In this document: piece by piece, positions 24,572-45,276 of the stretch
Numbering within the stretch: position 1 is the stretch's first letter
How the letters are laid out: every line of letters starts with the position of its first letter
From: Acanthaster planci
Taxonomy: Eukaryota; Echinodermata; Asteroidea; Valvatida; Acanthasteridae
Assembly (NCBI RefSeq): GCF_001949145.1
Contig: NW_019091357.1
Span: forward strand, 1,452,746-1,516,745
Length of the DNA: 64,000 nt
Reading direction: 5' to 3'
Notes under the pieces: model-generated
The model's database searches: none
Told to the model about the DNA's origin: nothing
What the model saw: only the letters and a program-made list of their open reading frames with translations
Position numbers and translations under genes: made by a program

Positions 24572-27522
24572 GCGAGAACAAGAAACCTGTGTCAAGAATA
24601 GGCCGCGTGAACTCGGCTGAAGAGGCAAGGTCAAGCAGCGGTCGAGGGGGGGGCTACAATCACAATAATTTTACTTTTAAAATGATATTAATTTTTTACT
24701 GTCTTATTTCCAAATTCTCCTTACTGTGTACCATTCTGGCTGCGATTCCATCTTATTAACACCGTCCTTAGACAAAAAAAGCTCATCCATCTTTTGATAT
24801 CTTTCAAGTTTTCCCGGACCAACTTCTTATTAAGATAGCGTTACCTAGCAACCACTTATCGTCTCATCTTGGTCTGACAGTCTCTATATAATTGACAGCC
24901 CCCGAACCAGCTATTTAATAGAATCAAAACACTTGGCACTGGCGCGGTCTTCAGGCCAGCGGATCCAGGGGGGTGGCCGAGAAATTTGATTCGTACCGGT
25001 AAAGTTGTCGCCGTTAGTGAAACCATAATCTCTGTTTTGTCCTTTACCGTGCAAGCAAAATAAGATCCCTACACGATTAGCTACACCGTCTTCCACTAGA
25101 CAAAGCCCCCCCCCAAGAAAAAGATCCGAGCAATGAAATCCCCCCCCCCCCCGACAGTAATGAAATAACCACGTCAACAACCCGTCCACCAAAACATATG
25201 AGTATGAATGTTCGAAATATGTTACGAATTGTTTGTCATCGCAGACTGTTTGGACATCAGCCCTTGATGAATGGTGCAACGAACCAGAACAAACATGGCG
25301 GGGTACACACTCGGCAACGACTACGGAAATTAGACGTTTGACGAACGTACAATGCCCTCGCGTCAACAAATGATACAAGTTCCACCAAGATGACTGTCTG
25401 TATTTGAAGCTTCGACCAAGCTGATTGCAACTATTTTTAATGCGGGTGCATTAGGCTTTACATCAAAGATGATTAAGCCTGTGGCGCAAAGCAAATTGGT
25501 TTATTCAGAAAGGCAAAAAATCAAAACATCATCTGGGATTACCTGCTAATTAACTAAAGCTTAATCAACTAAAGATGTAATACTGACCGACACAAAGGGA
25601 ATTTAAATAACCCTCTGCTCTGTAGCCGTCTCTCAGTCGTGCGTTATGCATTAGCATGGGGTTAAAGGTTGCCGCCTTCCGCTTATTGCCCGGAAATATT
25701 TCCCCACCATGCACTCAAAGTTCTCACTCAAAGAGCAACGCTTGGATTGTCATTGCTAATTGAATTAATAAGAATGCCTTAGAAGGTGCAGTCCACCAAT
25801 TCAAGCCCCATTAAAAACAGTGTAAAAATCGGCATTGTTCAGGGCCAAAATAACATGCTTACCAACATCCCTGGCCTGAGGTTTCTGGAACACATATTCA
25901 ATTATTGTCTGGTCCCTGATTTTCCGATTACTTTCAATTTAGTATGGGTTAACCAATTACATTTTTAATTATTCTAAACAAAACCACCACCCCCGAAATG
26001 GGATTTCTCCGAAGTCTGCTTGCAGCCATTTTTTCAAGTGGCAACCCTTAACTTAGGCCCACATTTAAACCGCACGTTTTAGCCATCCTGTTCTCCGATG
26101 GAAGGCCAAGAACCAGGGAGTCGATCCTGGCAAAGCTTTACACAGTCTCACCGTTTGGGGTACCATAAAGCTCCGTTTTCAAAAGATACTGCGGGACGCA
26201 CTTTTAATGCTAATGAGCTGGCCAGAAATTCTCACTTGAGTTTGTGGACTGCATGGCCATACCTTAAGTTTAACGTGTCTTCCATCAACGCGGCATCTGG
26301 ATGGGTGCAAGCGCGCCCTCTCGCCTTCTTATATCGCAATGCATTATCTTTAGCTGGTACCCGGTATTTCCAGGAATCTATACGCTGTCGAACGAAGACA
26401 ACAAAACAGCTGTGCGAACCAGTGAAAAAAAAGTAACTCGGAACGCGGAAGTTGCAGCGCGAGGAGTAGGAGACAGTAGCCGGAAAGTGGAAGTGAAGTT
26501 TTCTTAAAGAGATTGAGCGGTTTTGTTTTGACATTTCTTGGTTCATTTTCCGCAAAAACTTGGTTCCAGAGGTGGAACGAATCTGGGATACATGTAACAG
26601 GGCTGTTGTCAGTGGGAACAACTGGGTCGAACTCCCCACAGGTTAGTTACGAACCACGGGGCACAAACACGACGAATCATTCATGAACATGATGAACGGA
26701 TGACCATGAAGATGACGCGATATAGCATGCATTGTCATGATGGTGTATGAGAAATGCCTTTGTCGTGTATGCCGATGTTTTTATTTTAAGATGTCTTCTA
26801 TCTTAAGAAGGCTTTAAATTTGCATTCAAATGATAGGTTTCCACCTCCATCATGTCATAGGCGATTAGAACGACTTGAACGAAAGTTAGGCCTATTATGT
26901 AGCCTAGACCTACTTCCTGAACAGTAAGGCACTATGTACGCGTAGGCTTTACTGATTCCTGATGTTTGATGGTTCCATACGCAACAGCATTTGAAAGGGG
27001 TTCATTACATTTAGCACCCTGTTCCTATTATAAGTGTGATAAGGGAACAAATTCTACATCTGCATTAGTGTGGTTCCCTGATCATAGATTTCCCTGATGT
27101 CTCTTTAATTAATAATTTTAACAAGAGTAGTTGGAATTATTGGGTCTGGTATCCAAAGCAACATAAACACTTGTTACGCTGTGCCTATTTTTGTCACGTG
27201 ACGTACGGCCACAGAATGCGAGGCACGTATGATACACGGATCGTCGAGGGTAGGAAAAAGCTCATTTTTTGTAATAATGTCGGTTACCCTTGAGAACATG
27301 CACACATGCCCAGTACTTTTATGTAGGTTACCTACTATTATGGGCTTTTTAGGGGAAGATGTGATCAAAAAAAGTAAATGGTGGTTTTCTCCGTCTCGTA
27401 TGGAACCAACAAATGCCAGGGATCAGCAAGGCCTACAGAGTAGTGCCTTACTGTTCAGGACGTAGTCTAGGTTACCGGTATATTGATAGAGAGGCCTATG
27501 CATAGAATAGCCTAGGTTAAAT

Positions 27523-27767
27523 GTGGCCCACTCTGTGAAAATGAGTCTTAAGTTGCCAGAGCCACTTTGGAGTTTTCATTTGTATTGGAAAGAGCAAATT
27601 GAGTTTTTGTTTTATCACTCAGTTTGGCATCCTGATGAAAGTGGATACTCCATGGTGAAAAAAGCTGTGGGTTCCTATCGGTTTTCACTGCGCAAAATTA
27701 TTCTAAAGGACTTTTTACTCCAAAGTGGCTCTGGCGACTTAAGACTCATTTTCACAGACTGGGTCAC
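27523..27767. mobile_element. Foldback MITE with 50 bp terminal inverted repeats
   Basis: The left end (27523-27572) and the complement of the right end (27718-27767) match over 50 bp with only about three or four differences, sharing GAAAATGAGTCTTAAGT and CCAGAGCCACTTTGGAG. The whole element is 245 bp and has no transposase. The high arm identity suggests a fairly recent insertion. Confidence 0.7.
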
Positions 27768-29481
27768 AAATACTTGTGACCTTTTAGGCATCTTCACCTG
27801 TTCACTCGGTTTATGCATACATGTACATGCACACAGTGAAATACATGTACATGTAACAAATAGTTTCAAATATCCGTATCCACGTACAATGTGGAGCTGG
27901 CATGACTGGAATTTGTGGGAAAGGGAGTGAACCAAAATTTCCCCAATCCTGGGGAGGCTCTCAGCACCCTTCCCCCCCCCCCCCGGTTGTAATGATGGAT
28001 TTGAACTGATAATGAAAATGTGCAAAGTAATTAATGATAATGCATGTGACAATCACATGTTTCAGTTTTCTTCTTTAATGCAACTTTATCTAATCAAACA
28101 TGTACCACAGGTAAGATGAACAAATGAAATCAAGGTACAGTGTACATGTAAGGATATTTCGGTCTTTGTCTGGAATTGGCATTTCTGTGAACGTTGCCAT
28201 GTCATTTTGTGGGATGAATAAATATTTTTGGCAAGTTTTACTGCGGATTCGAAGTTTTTAAAGTCAATTAAAGTCCGTAGAATTCAAAAATCACATTTTC
28301 ATTCATGGTAAAAACACCTTTTTGGTACTAATTAAGGTAAAAACGATGGTCACACAAAGATTTAAGAAATAGCATATCGGGAATAGCGCCACCAACGTCT
28401 GGGTCCATGAACCTAGCTATTATGATTCAGACTTGAGATTTTATCAAAGACCAAACTCCAATGATGCTGATGTTTCTCATATTGTATCCAATTCGAAAGA
28501 GCCAAGTCTAATAAAAAGTGGCACATCAGTTTCTTCCTGGCAGTACACATCTTTTTGTTAATAAAACACAGTTTTTTGTACCCATTTTTCCTGCTAGTCC
28601 AGTCGGGTATTGTAAAAATGGACGTGTCATCAGGACTCATTAGCATCTAATGAATATTGATTTCTGTGATGTATTACCGTGGGGAGGAAATACCACAGTG
28701 CGTGTGCTTTAGGCATGCAAAGCACACTTAGCTGCTGACGACAGCACGAACTTGTCGTAAAATGTTTAAATCCACCAATGACGCACGATTTCGGCATTAT
28801 TGTAAATCATGAAGAAAGGCGCACAACCTACATGTACTAGACGGAAAAGAGATAATGCAAATGCGGCACAGTAGACCCGGCACACAGAACGATCCCCGGT
28901 ACACGGTACACACACATGTACATGTATGAAGCTCCATGTTCACGTGTACATGTACATTTGTAGCGGAACCAGTTGTGCCATGGATACCAGTTTCAGTGTT
29001 TTCTCCAGTATTATATCATACAAATTTTGTTTCTCCACAGCACCGTTAATGGTCGGATTGTGGAAATTTTTCATAAAACTCAAAGGCAACGTTCAAAAGT
29101 TTCGGCAAAATTACAAAAAGTACAGATGAGATGAAATACAGACATGATTTGGTAATGAATGTGTAATTTATTACACATGAAACACAATCATAGTTTATTT
29201 TAAAAACTTTTAAAACCATTGGAGTTGCTCCTTTAAAGCTTTTTCAAAATTTGTGGCTGCACCTTCGAATTTCAATTTTTTTCCTCACTCCAAAAGTCCC
29301 AGTATGACCAAGTTGCTAGTAGTACATTTACATGTAGGCTTACATGTACATGCGCATACATACACCGTAGAAGCTATCTTCCTTTCAATATTTCAATATG
29401 TTTTAAATTTACATCAATTGGGCAAGATTTCTAAGTACGGACATCACTGATTTCCTCTTGCAGTGGTTTACAAGCCATCAG

Positions 29482-29640
29482 TACATGATAACGTCCCAGA
29501 AAGTCAAATTTAGCAAGGAAAGTATCGAAGCATTTACTTAGAAAACAATCTAGAATTTTTCAGGCCAGTCCCATAGGTATGTGCACAGGGTGTCAATTGA
29601 TGTCCATGTATGGAAATCTTTCCATGAATTGAATTACCGG
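29482..29640 (+). repeat. Diverged direct repeat, copy 1
   Basis: Shares ordered blocks with 30303-30460: CAAATTTAGCA, TAGAAAACA, CCAGTC-CATAGG, GGTGTCAA-TG-TGTCCAT-TGGAA and TCTTCCAT-like endings. Probably a local duplication or two copies of one dispersed repeat. Copy 2 lies just upstream of the kinase start exon. Confidence 0.5.
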
Positions 29641-30302
29641 TAACTGCAGGATATTTTGCACTTTTCTGTTTGTTATCTGTAATTGTGAACATGTAATTAG
29701 TCACAAGCTTTCGTGGTGGAAAAATGATAGCCTACCGGTACATTATACAATTTAAAGTCATTGTTAGTCCTGAACATATCAAAGCACTCACTGTACTGTG
29801 TATGTTCAGTTGCTGTGCTGGCCATAAAGAGAAAGTAAGTCGGCTCCGGTTTAGGGTCAGATATCCACTGCTAATAAAGCAAAGAAAGAAGTTTTTATGT
29901 CTAGACATGCTGAGCATGCTGCAAGAATATTACCTATAACTTCTCCAACTTCACATTGGTATACATGTGTAGACAGACGCTGTGCTGAAGTTTATGGAGG
30001 AATCTGCATGATTGTGCCTCTCATACTAATGATCTGCCAATCCTAACATACCATCAGTTATTCACCCTTTTTAGTTTCAGAGCTGTTGAAAACTGTTTTG
30101 AAAAGGGGATATAAAGCTGGACATTTCATCCGTGATTGTGTTTTAGCACACACCCACAGAGCACACCTGTCATCTACAAATCTTTCTTTAACGTGAACTA
30201 CATGTAGTAAGAAGGGAAAGTCATTTTGTTGGAGAGAACTTCATACATGTACAAGGATGGCTCTAATTTTTCCCTACAGATACTTATTAGCCATCTGAAA
30301 GT

Positions 30303-30460
30303 AATAATGATCTAAAAATCAAATTTAGCAGGGAAAATATTGAGGTACACGTATTCATGTAGAAAACATAAGTTTCACTTGTAAAACCAGTCGCATAGGA
30401 TTTGTACATACATGTACATGTATATGGTGTCAAGTGGCGTCCATATGGAACTCTTCCATT
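30303..30460 (+). repeat. Diverged direct repeat, copy 2
   Basis: Partner of the segment at 29482-29640, with the same order of short blocks but an extra ACATACATGTACATG insertion. It ends about 50 bp before the splice acceptor of the exon that carries the kinase start codon. Confidence 0.5.
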
Positions 30461-30508
30461 TTGTTGTGTTTGTACAATGATCTCTTTGTTTTCCGCTTTA
30501 CCTGCATT

Positions 30509-30557
30509 CAGTCCTGTGAGTTTTGTATCTACATCTACGTATGCATACAGATTAACA
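30509..30557 (+). promoter_or_regulatory. Splice acceptor and 5' UTR of the kinase gene
   Basis: A long pyrimidine tract ending in GCATTCAG precedes 46 nt of 5' UTR and the start codon, which has A at -3 and G at +4. This implies a noncoding first exon upstream, as is common for Src-family genes. Confidence 0.5.
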
Positions 30558-39309
<8,752 letters not shown>

Positions 39310-41949
39310 AGGTTGGCCGGTCATAGTCTTTCCGGTTTTCATGACTGTGCACACAGATGGCCTGTGTTAAAGGTGCCTTTATTTATTGATCTCAAGCCAA
39401 ACATTTAAGACTGGCACTTGTCGGCTAATGGAATCTGCGTTGCTTCTGGTTAGGTAGAGTGGTACTTTGATGTTGCGAGTGCCACTGTTTTTAACATTGG
39501 CTGCTTTGAAACAAGATGAAAAATGTCAAGATCAAGTTTACAGTGACTTCCTAATTGTTACTTGGCAATGAAACAAAAGTTTAAACTGACTACACAGTGT
39601 AACCACGATGTATGATCAGGTTTGTAATTGAACGGAATTGGTAGATTAGCTTCAGCACTGACAGTGAGTTTCCAGTACAGCCAATCACTGTGTAAGTCTC
39701 CACTACTGTAAGATATATAAACTTGCCTGCTTTTGAGAATGGGGAGGTGGCTCTTAAAACACAGGTTGTGGGCAGTCTGGTCTCAATGGGACTGTAGCAT
39801 ATGGCTTTCCTAAAAGCAGAAATGTCACGAGCCAGCCAATCTTGGTCTAGGAAACTTACTCTAGGGTTTTGCAAGATGGCAGCTGATGGCTGGCGATACA
39901 TGTAACAGAATTTAGCAGCAAATGACAGAATTATTAGCTTCCCACAAACTGCACTCTCAATTGGCCAAAATTAAGACAGATAACTGGAGAAGCGATAAAC
40001 TTTGATGGAAACGTGCTGTTTTTCGAGGAGATATCAAAATGAGCGGCTGCTTGAAAAATGTATTCCAGGTACAGTCCTGGTGGACATGAACTTATGTACT
40101 GTAAATGCATTAACAAGTTTTCAAAAACCAACAAAGCTTTGTTCAAACCAGTGTACAGTGAATATAGGTCACTTTTGTACAGACAAACAGCTTTAAAGTT
40201 TGCAACTTGGGGACAAATACAGTGAATACTGTGCATTTTTGGTGGATTGGTTGCTATCAATTTGTGCATGTTGATGCAGTGATAATCTGCTCCAAGCGGA
40301 ACAAAAGAGGGTGTTTTTTTTTGGCACTTACCACATAGACGCGCCGTGAACCGTTCAAGTATATATGCGCGTTTGACGCGGAGCACACTGAGTACGCGTA
40401 ACTAATTTACTCCGGCATGTATGGTCGTTGCGTACAGAACGTGTACAAGAACCCACTTGTAAACACCTGTCTTTCTTTTTGCCGATTGGGGGTGCACTTC
40501 AGCCCGGGGCCGATCATGAGCTAGACTTTAAACAAAAGTCCAACCTGGGGCTTGACAACTCGTTGAAGGATGAAACAATTAATATTTGAAGCTCCTCAAG
40601 TCTTGGAAGTAATTTGTGGACTTGACGATGACAAAAAGTACTTTTCTGCTTCTTGTTGATGAAGGGTGAGGTCAGAACTCACCGACCTTCCATTTTCGCT
40701 TGAAGACAATTTTTAGTAGCAGAGGTTTTCCTGTTGGAAAATGCCAAGTTATTCCAGAAATAAGATGAGTAATAGAAATAATGTTATTCACACTAAAATG
40801 CTCCACTATGCTTTTGCCGACATATTTTGATCTTACTGTTTCATCTGTCATTTTATATATCAGATATTTGTTTTATATTCAGTGAAAAATATCATGTATA
40901 TTTATAATAATTAATTGAAATTGATGAATCTTTCAAGACTGTACTTGTAGATCAAGAGCATTTTTTTTTTAAATTGTGATCTGTCATTGGCAAACGGACA
41001 AATGCTACAGTTGGAATGTGTATATTGGCCGATGATCTGAAGCACAGCTCACTGGTGGCTATGTCCAAGATTGGTTTTTTTTTTGGATCATGTAACAACT
41101 TGCATTTTTCCTGCTACGGAACTCTGTATAATGAAACCCTGAGTAAATATAAAAGATATGTACATGTATATGAATTGTAAATAGAACTACTGTAAAATGG
41201 TGTATTTGATTACTTGATTTGCGAGGTACATACAATGTATAGGAGTATTATTCAGACCGTTACTTTTTGGTATATAATGGTACATCTGAGCATGTATTTA
41301 TTGCTTTTCTTGGTGAAATGAACATTTGTTCATTTTTTTGTTATCCTTTCTAGTTGTCATCCTTCAAAAGTACTCTAAATATTTTCCAGGAATTGTTCAG
41401 TACTTTTTCATGATGTACTATTAACTTTGTGCATGTACGCAGGATACCCGACAGCTGTGGAATATTTTTCAGAGAGCATTTTGGACTGGACTGCCGTTCA
41501 AGTTTTGTGGTTGATTAGTTTGGTGAGAAAAGGACTGGGGAAAAAAATGTCATATATTTCTTGGATAAGAATGAAAACTGAACATTGCAAATTTTGTTTT
41601 CTTTCAATCGTATGCATAACCCTTGCAAGAAATTTTGAATATAGGTGTATCATCATTTATGGCAAGATCTTTGTAATGTGTATATACCACTTAAATTGAA
41701 CTTAGTTCAATACAGTGTACACAGACTTTGTATTTCTAATATTTATCGCCAAAGTTTGAGTCGTAAGAGAAATGGTCTTGCTCTGTTAAGCACCCAGTAG
41801 TATTAAAACTGTCTCGTGAAATTCTCTACTTCAGTTGAAGTGGTCCAGACCTGTCTACTTCTCGTGTTCTAGTCAACTGTTGGAGAATGCTGACAAATTT
41901 TCTAAGTATGAATCTAATCTTTATATATAAGAAACGAACATCTGTAGTT
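39310..41949 (+). other. 3' UTR and flank of the kinase gene
   Basis: About 2.6 kb without a coding exon. AT-rich, with long T runs and ACATGT units. I found no clean AATAAA near the stop, so the transcript end is not placed. Confidence 0.45.
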
Positions 41950-42050
41950 GGGGGACCCAAGTGGCTCAACAGGTTAGCTTGCTGCCTGGTGGAACCACCC
42001 TGGTGGGACGAGAACCCTCCAGAAGCAGGTTCAATCCCCAGCAGGGTAAC
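41950..42050 (+). repeat. tRNA-derived SINE head
   Basis: Contains an A-box-like TGGCTCAACAGG at about 41962-41973 and a B-box-like GGTTCAATCC at 42028-42037, separated by a distance typical of Pol III internal promoters. The folding of a true tRNA is not preserved, so a SINE head is more likely than a functional tRNA. Confidence 0.55.
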
Positions 42051-42134
42051 AAGCTAGCTAAACAAGCTAGCGTGAAAAAGAGTTTTGCTTTTAATTTTTT
42101 TTATTTAAGACTGATTAAAAGAAAAGCCCCTACT

Positions 42135-43610
42135 TCACTGGGATTTGAACTCAGGACCTCTCAGTCCAGAGTTCAGAGTCCTAACCACTGGACCACTTGA
42201 TTTTCTTAGTAACATATGCTCGGACCATATATTTATCTTTANNNNNNNNNNNNNNNNNNNNNNNNNNNNNNNNNNNNNNNNNNNNNNNNNNNNNNNNNNN
42301 NNNNNNNNNNNNNNNNNNNNNNNNNNNNNNNNNNNNNNNNNNNNNNNNNNNNNNNNNNNNNNNNNNNNNNNNNNNNNNNNNNNNNNNNNNNNNNNNNNNN
42401 NNNNNNNNNNNNNNNNNNNNNNNNNNNNNNNNNNNNNNNNNNNNNNNNNNNNNNNNNNNNNNNNNNNNNNNNNNNNNNNNNNNNNNNNNNNNNNNNNNNN
42501 NNNNNNNNNNNNNNNNNNNNNNNNNNNNNNNNNNNNNNNNNNNNNNNNNNNNNNNNNNNNNNNNNNNNNNNNNNNNNNNNNNNNNNNNNNNNNNNNNNNN
42601 NNNNNNNNNNNNNNNNNNNNNNNNNNNNNNNNNNNNNNNNNNNNNNNNNNNNNNNNNNNNNNNNNNNNNNNNNNNNNNNNNNNNNNNNNNNNNNNNNNNN
42701 NNNNNNNNNNNNNNNNNNNNNNNNNNNNNNNNNNNNNNNNNNNNNNNNNNNNNNNNNNNNNNNNNNNNNNNNNNNNNNNNNNNNNNNNNNNNNNNNNNNN
42801 NNNNNNNNNNNNNNNNNNNNNNNNNNNNNNNNNNNNNNNNNNNNNNNNNNNNNNNNNNNNNNNNNNNNNNNNNNNNNNNNNNNNNNNNNNNNNNNNNNNN
42901 NNNNNNNNNNNNNNNNNNNNNNNNNNNNNNNNNNNNNNNNNNNNNNNNNNNNNNNNNNNNNNNNNNNNNNNNNNNNNNNNNNNNNNNNNNNNNNNNNNNN
43001 NNNNNNNNNNNNNNNNNNNNNNNNNNNNNNNNNNNNNNNNNNNNNNNNNNNNNNNNNNNNNNNNNNNNNNNNNNNNNNNNNNNNNNNNNNNNNNNNNNNN
43101 NNNNNNNNNNNNNNNNNNNNNNNNNNNNNNTCCAGAGTTCAGAGTCCTAACCACAGGACCACTTGATTTTCTTAGTAACATATGCTCGGACCATATACTT
43201 ATCTTACAGATTGAAAGGTATGGATCTTAAAAATTGTATGAAAAAGGAACAGTTGGGATTTGAACCCAGGACCTCTCAGTCCAGAGTTCAGAGTCCTAAC
43301 CATTGGACCACTTGATTTTCTTAGTTACATATGCTCTGACCATATACTTATCTTACAGATTGAAAGGTATGGATCTTAAAAATGTTATGAAAAAGGAACT
43401 GTTGGGATTTGAACCCAGGACCTCTTAGTCCAGAGTTCAGAGTCCTAACCACTGGACCACTTGATTTTCTTAGTAACATATGCTCGGACCATATACTTAT
43501 CTTACAGATTGAAAAGTATGGATCTTAAAAATTGTATGAAGAAGGAACTGGTTGGGATTTGACCCCAGGACCTCTCAGTCCAGAGGCCTAACCACTGGAC
43601 CACTTTTATT
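42135..43610 (-). repeat. Tandem array of tRNA-derived repeats spanning an assembly gap
   Basis: On the minus strand each unit reads TGGTCCAGTGGTTAGGA (A-box-like) and, about 40 nt later, GGTTCAAATCC (B-box-like). tRNA-like parts lie at about 42138-42200, 43131-43162 (cut by the gap), 43252-43312, 43401-43461 and 43551-43602. The period after the gap is 149 bp; the spacer carries TTACAGATTGAAA and ATGCTCGGACCATATACTTA. Similarity is closest to tRNA-Glu/Gln, but acceptor-stem pairing is absent. The last copy lacks about 7 nt in the anticodon region. The same unit on both sides of the N run implies more copies inside it. Confidence 0.8.
42242..43130. other. Assembly gap (889 N)
   Basis: Undetermined bases inside the tandem array. 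The gap probably results from the repeats themselves, and its true size may differ. Confidence 0.99.
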
Positions 43611-45276
43611 CATGTTAGAAAAAGAGAGAAAAATTAGAGGTGCAGCAGTACAGTTCTTCGTGGATCAGTGTCCTGATGAAACACATCAGTAAAAACTGTT
43701 TTTATGAATTTGTATATACATGTATGTCGCATGTGTTTCAGATCAATTTGATGACCAATTGCATGTGAAAAAGCATGTGAAAATTTCAAATACTGCAGCA
43801 TTAAAATGCCTGTTTTTCCTGTTAAACCATAATGACCTATTCCTCATTAATGCCATTTATAACCCAATTTTGGTGATCCACCATGAGGCTATCTGTTGGA
43901 TGGTAACCGACTTTAATGTGTGGCAGCAGTCTGATACCTTTCTGACATCAGCTTAAGTTCCAATGTCAGCTGTTTCATATATTCGTCCATAAATATTGTT
44001 TCTTTTTAAAAACATTTCAAACAAAAAGGATATACTCAGCAGCCAACCCAAAACAGACCAATGCTTTTACCAAATGTTAAAAGTGAATTTAATTCATCAA
44101 TTTTGTGCCTTACATGTGCAAATCTTGTACCAGTCTACTGTTCTTGACATATCAATTATTGATCAGGAACATGAGTTTTGATAATTCAGTGAATAAAATT
44201 ATAGACTTCCAAACCCTTTGTTGCATACATTTATCTTCAATTTTATTCACTCTTGTAAATAATGTACACTACAGTCAGTCTTTTTTAAAAACAATCCTTT
44301 TTGATATGTAACAAGTATTCCTATTCTAAAACAAAACTTCCTATTTGAAATATACCAGTAAGTATTTACATGATGAGTTCGCAATTGCTATTGGACTTAA
44401 AAAGGAATGAGTATTTCATGGAGGAAAATGGCCTATACTCCCATAAAAAGAAAAAAAGAAAAAATTTCAGTGGAATTCAAAATCCCAAATGAACCATAAT
44501 ACATGTACATGTATATACACGTGTATCTACACTTTGCATTTCCATTTGAACAATGTCAATAAATTCCAGTCAACAGCGCCCTCGTGTGGCTTCCATACAG
44601 AGTGGAATTATCTCAGTGAGCTTTATTTACAAGGTGGCCATTTTGGATTGTGTTTCCCGAATCCACTCTGAACGCTGTCATACTGGGAAGGAGCAAGACT
44701 ACCTTGCTGTAATTACAGGTACAACCATACTTTGAAAAATAATTTTCACGATCAACCATGTCAATCTGCATGACAAAAAAAATGAACACAATTGAAACTC
44801 GGGGATCATTCAAGAAAAAGTTCTGAGTCACTTTGAAATTCGGCTGGTACCCAGTTCTTACTCTTTGGCGTTAGGAAGCATGGTCTTTTCTGCTCAGGGG
44901 CAAGATCTTCAAAATCTTCAATCTAAAGCAAAGTCCTGGTCGTTAAGCGGTTGTAAGTACCTAAGCACATGCCAGCAATAGACAGAGGTGTGGTTGTAGA
45001 AGTCCCTTTCACAAGTGAGGTTCTCTCCTATTCTGAAAAAATTTGTCACTGACGTATTGCCCTCATGGTTTAGCTATTAAAGCCAATTTTTCATCTGTTT
45101 TAACTGTCTGCATGCACTTTACTTTTGTAAAGTGACAAAAGCTGCAAGATTTGAATAAGTGCTAAAAGATGACAAATAAATAATTCAGAAACAAGTCACA
45201 CCCCAAAAATGCTGCAACATCAATTCAGCCTACCAACCGCATGGCTGTGGGAATGAAACTAAAGTTGGAGTCTTGT
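43611..45276. other. Interval between the tRNA-like array and the NCOA6 stop
   Basis: AT-rich with no exon that I can support. The right part is the 3' UTR of the minus-strand NCOA6 gene. An ACATGTACATGTAT unit lies near 44503. Confidence 0.45.
44622..44627 (-). terminator. Candidate polyadenylation signal of NCOA6
   Basis: Minus-strand AATAAA about 650 nt downstream of the NCOA6 stop codon. Other candidates exist further down; this is the first good one. Confidence 0.3.

Larger units (their letters stand above)
22929..30511. other. Gene-poor interval with assembly gap and repeats
   Basis: I see no gene in about 7.6 kb. It holds a run of N at 23587-24571, C runs near 25107 and 25141, an inverted-repeat element at 27523-27767, a diverged direct repeat (29482-29640 against 30303-30460), and many ACATGT units between 27.8 and 30.4 kb. 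A noncoding first exon and promoter of the downstream kinase gene may lie here but cannot be located. Confidence 0.55.

Noticed and set aside
23467-24759. Long open frames crossing the N run on both strands
   Set aside because: They are artefacts of undetermined bases; no real sequence supports them.
24911-25378. 155-codon minus-strand frame
   Set aside because: Driven by C/G runs and low-complexity Gly stretches; looks like decayed repeat.
42135-43230. Long open frames across the second N run
   Set aside because: Artefacts of the gap; the flanks are tRNA-derived repeats.
43252-43461. Functional tRNA genes in the tandem array
   Set aside because: A- and B-boxes are present but acceptor stems do not pair and the anticodon arm pairs poorly, so these are tRNA-derived repeats.
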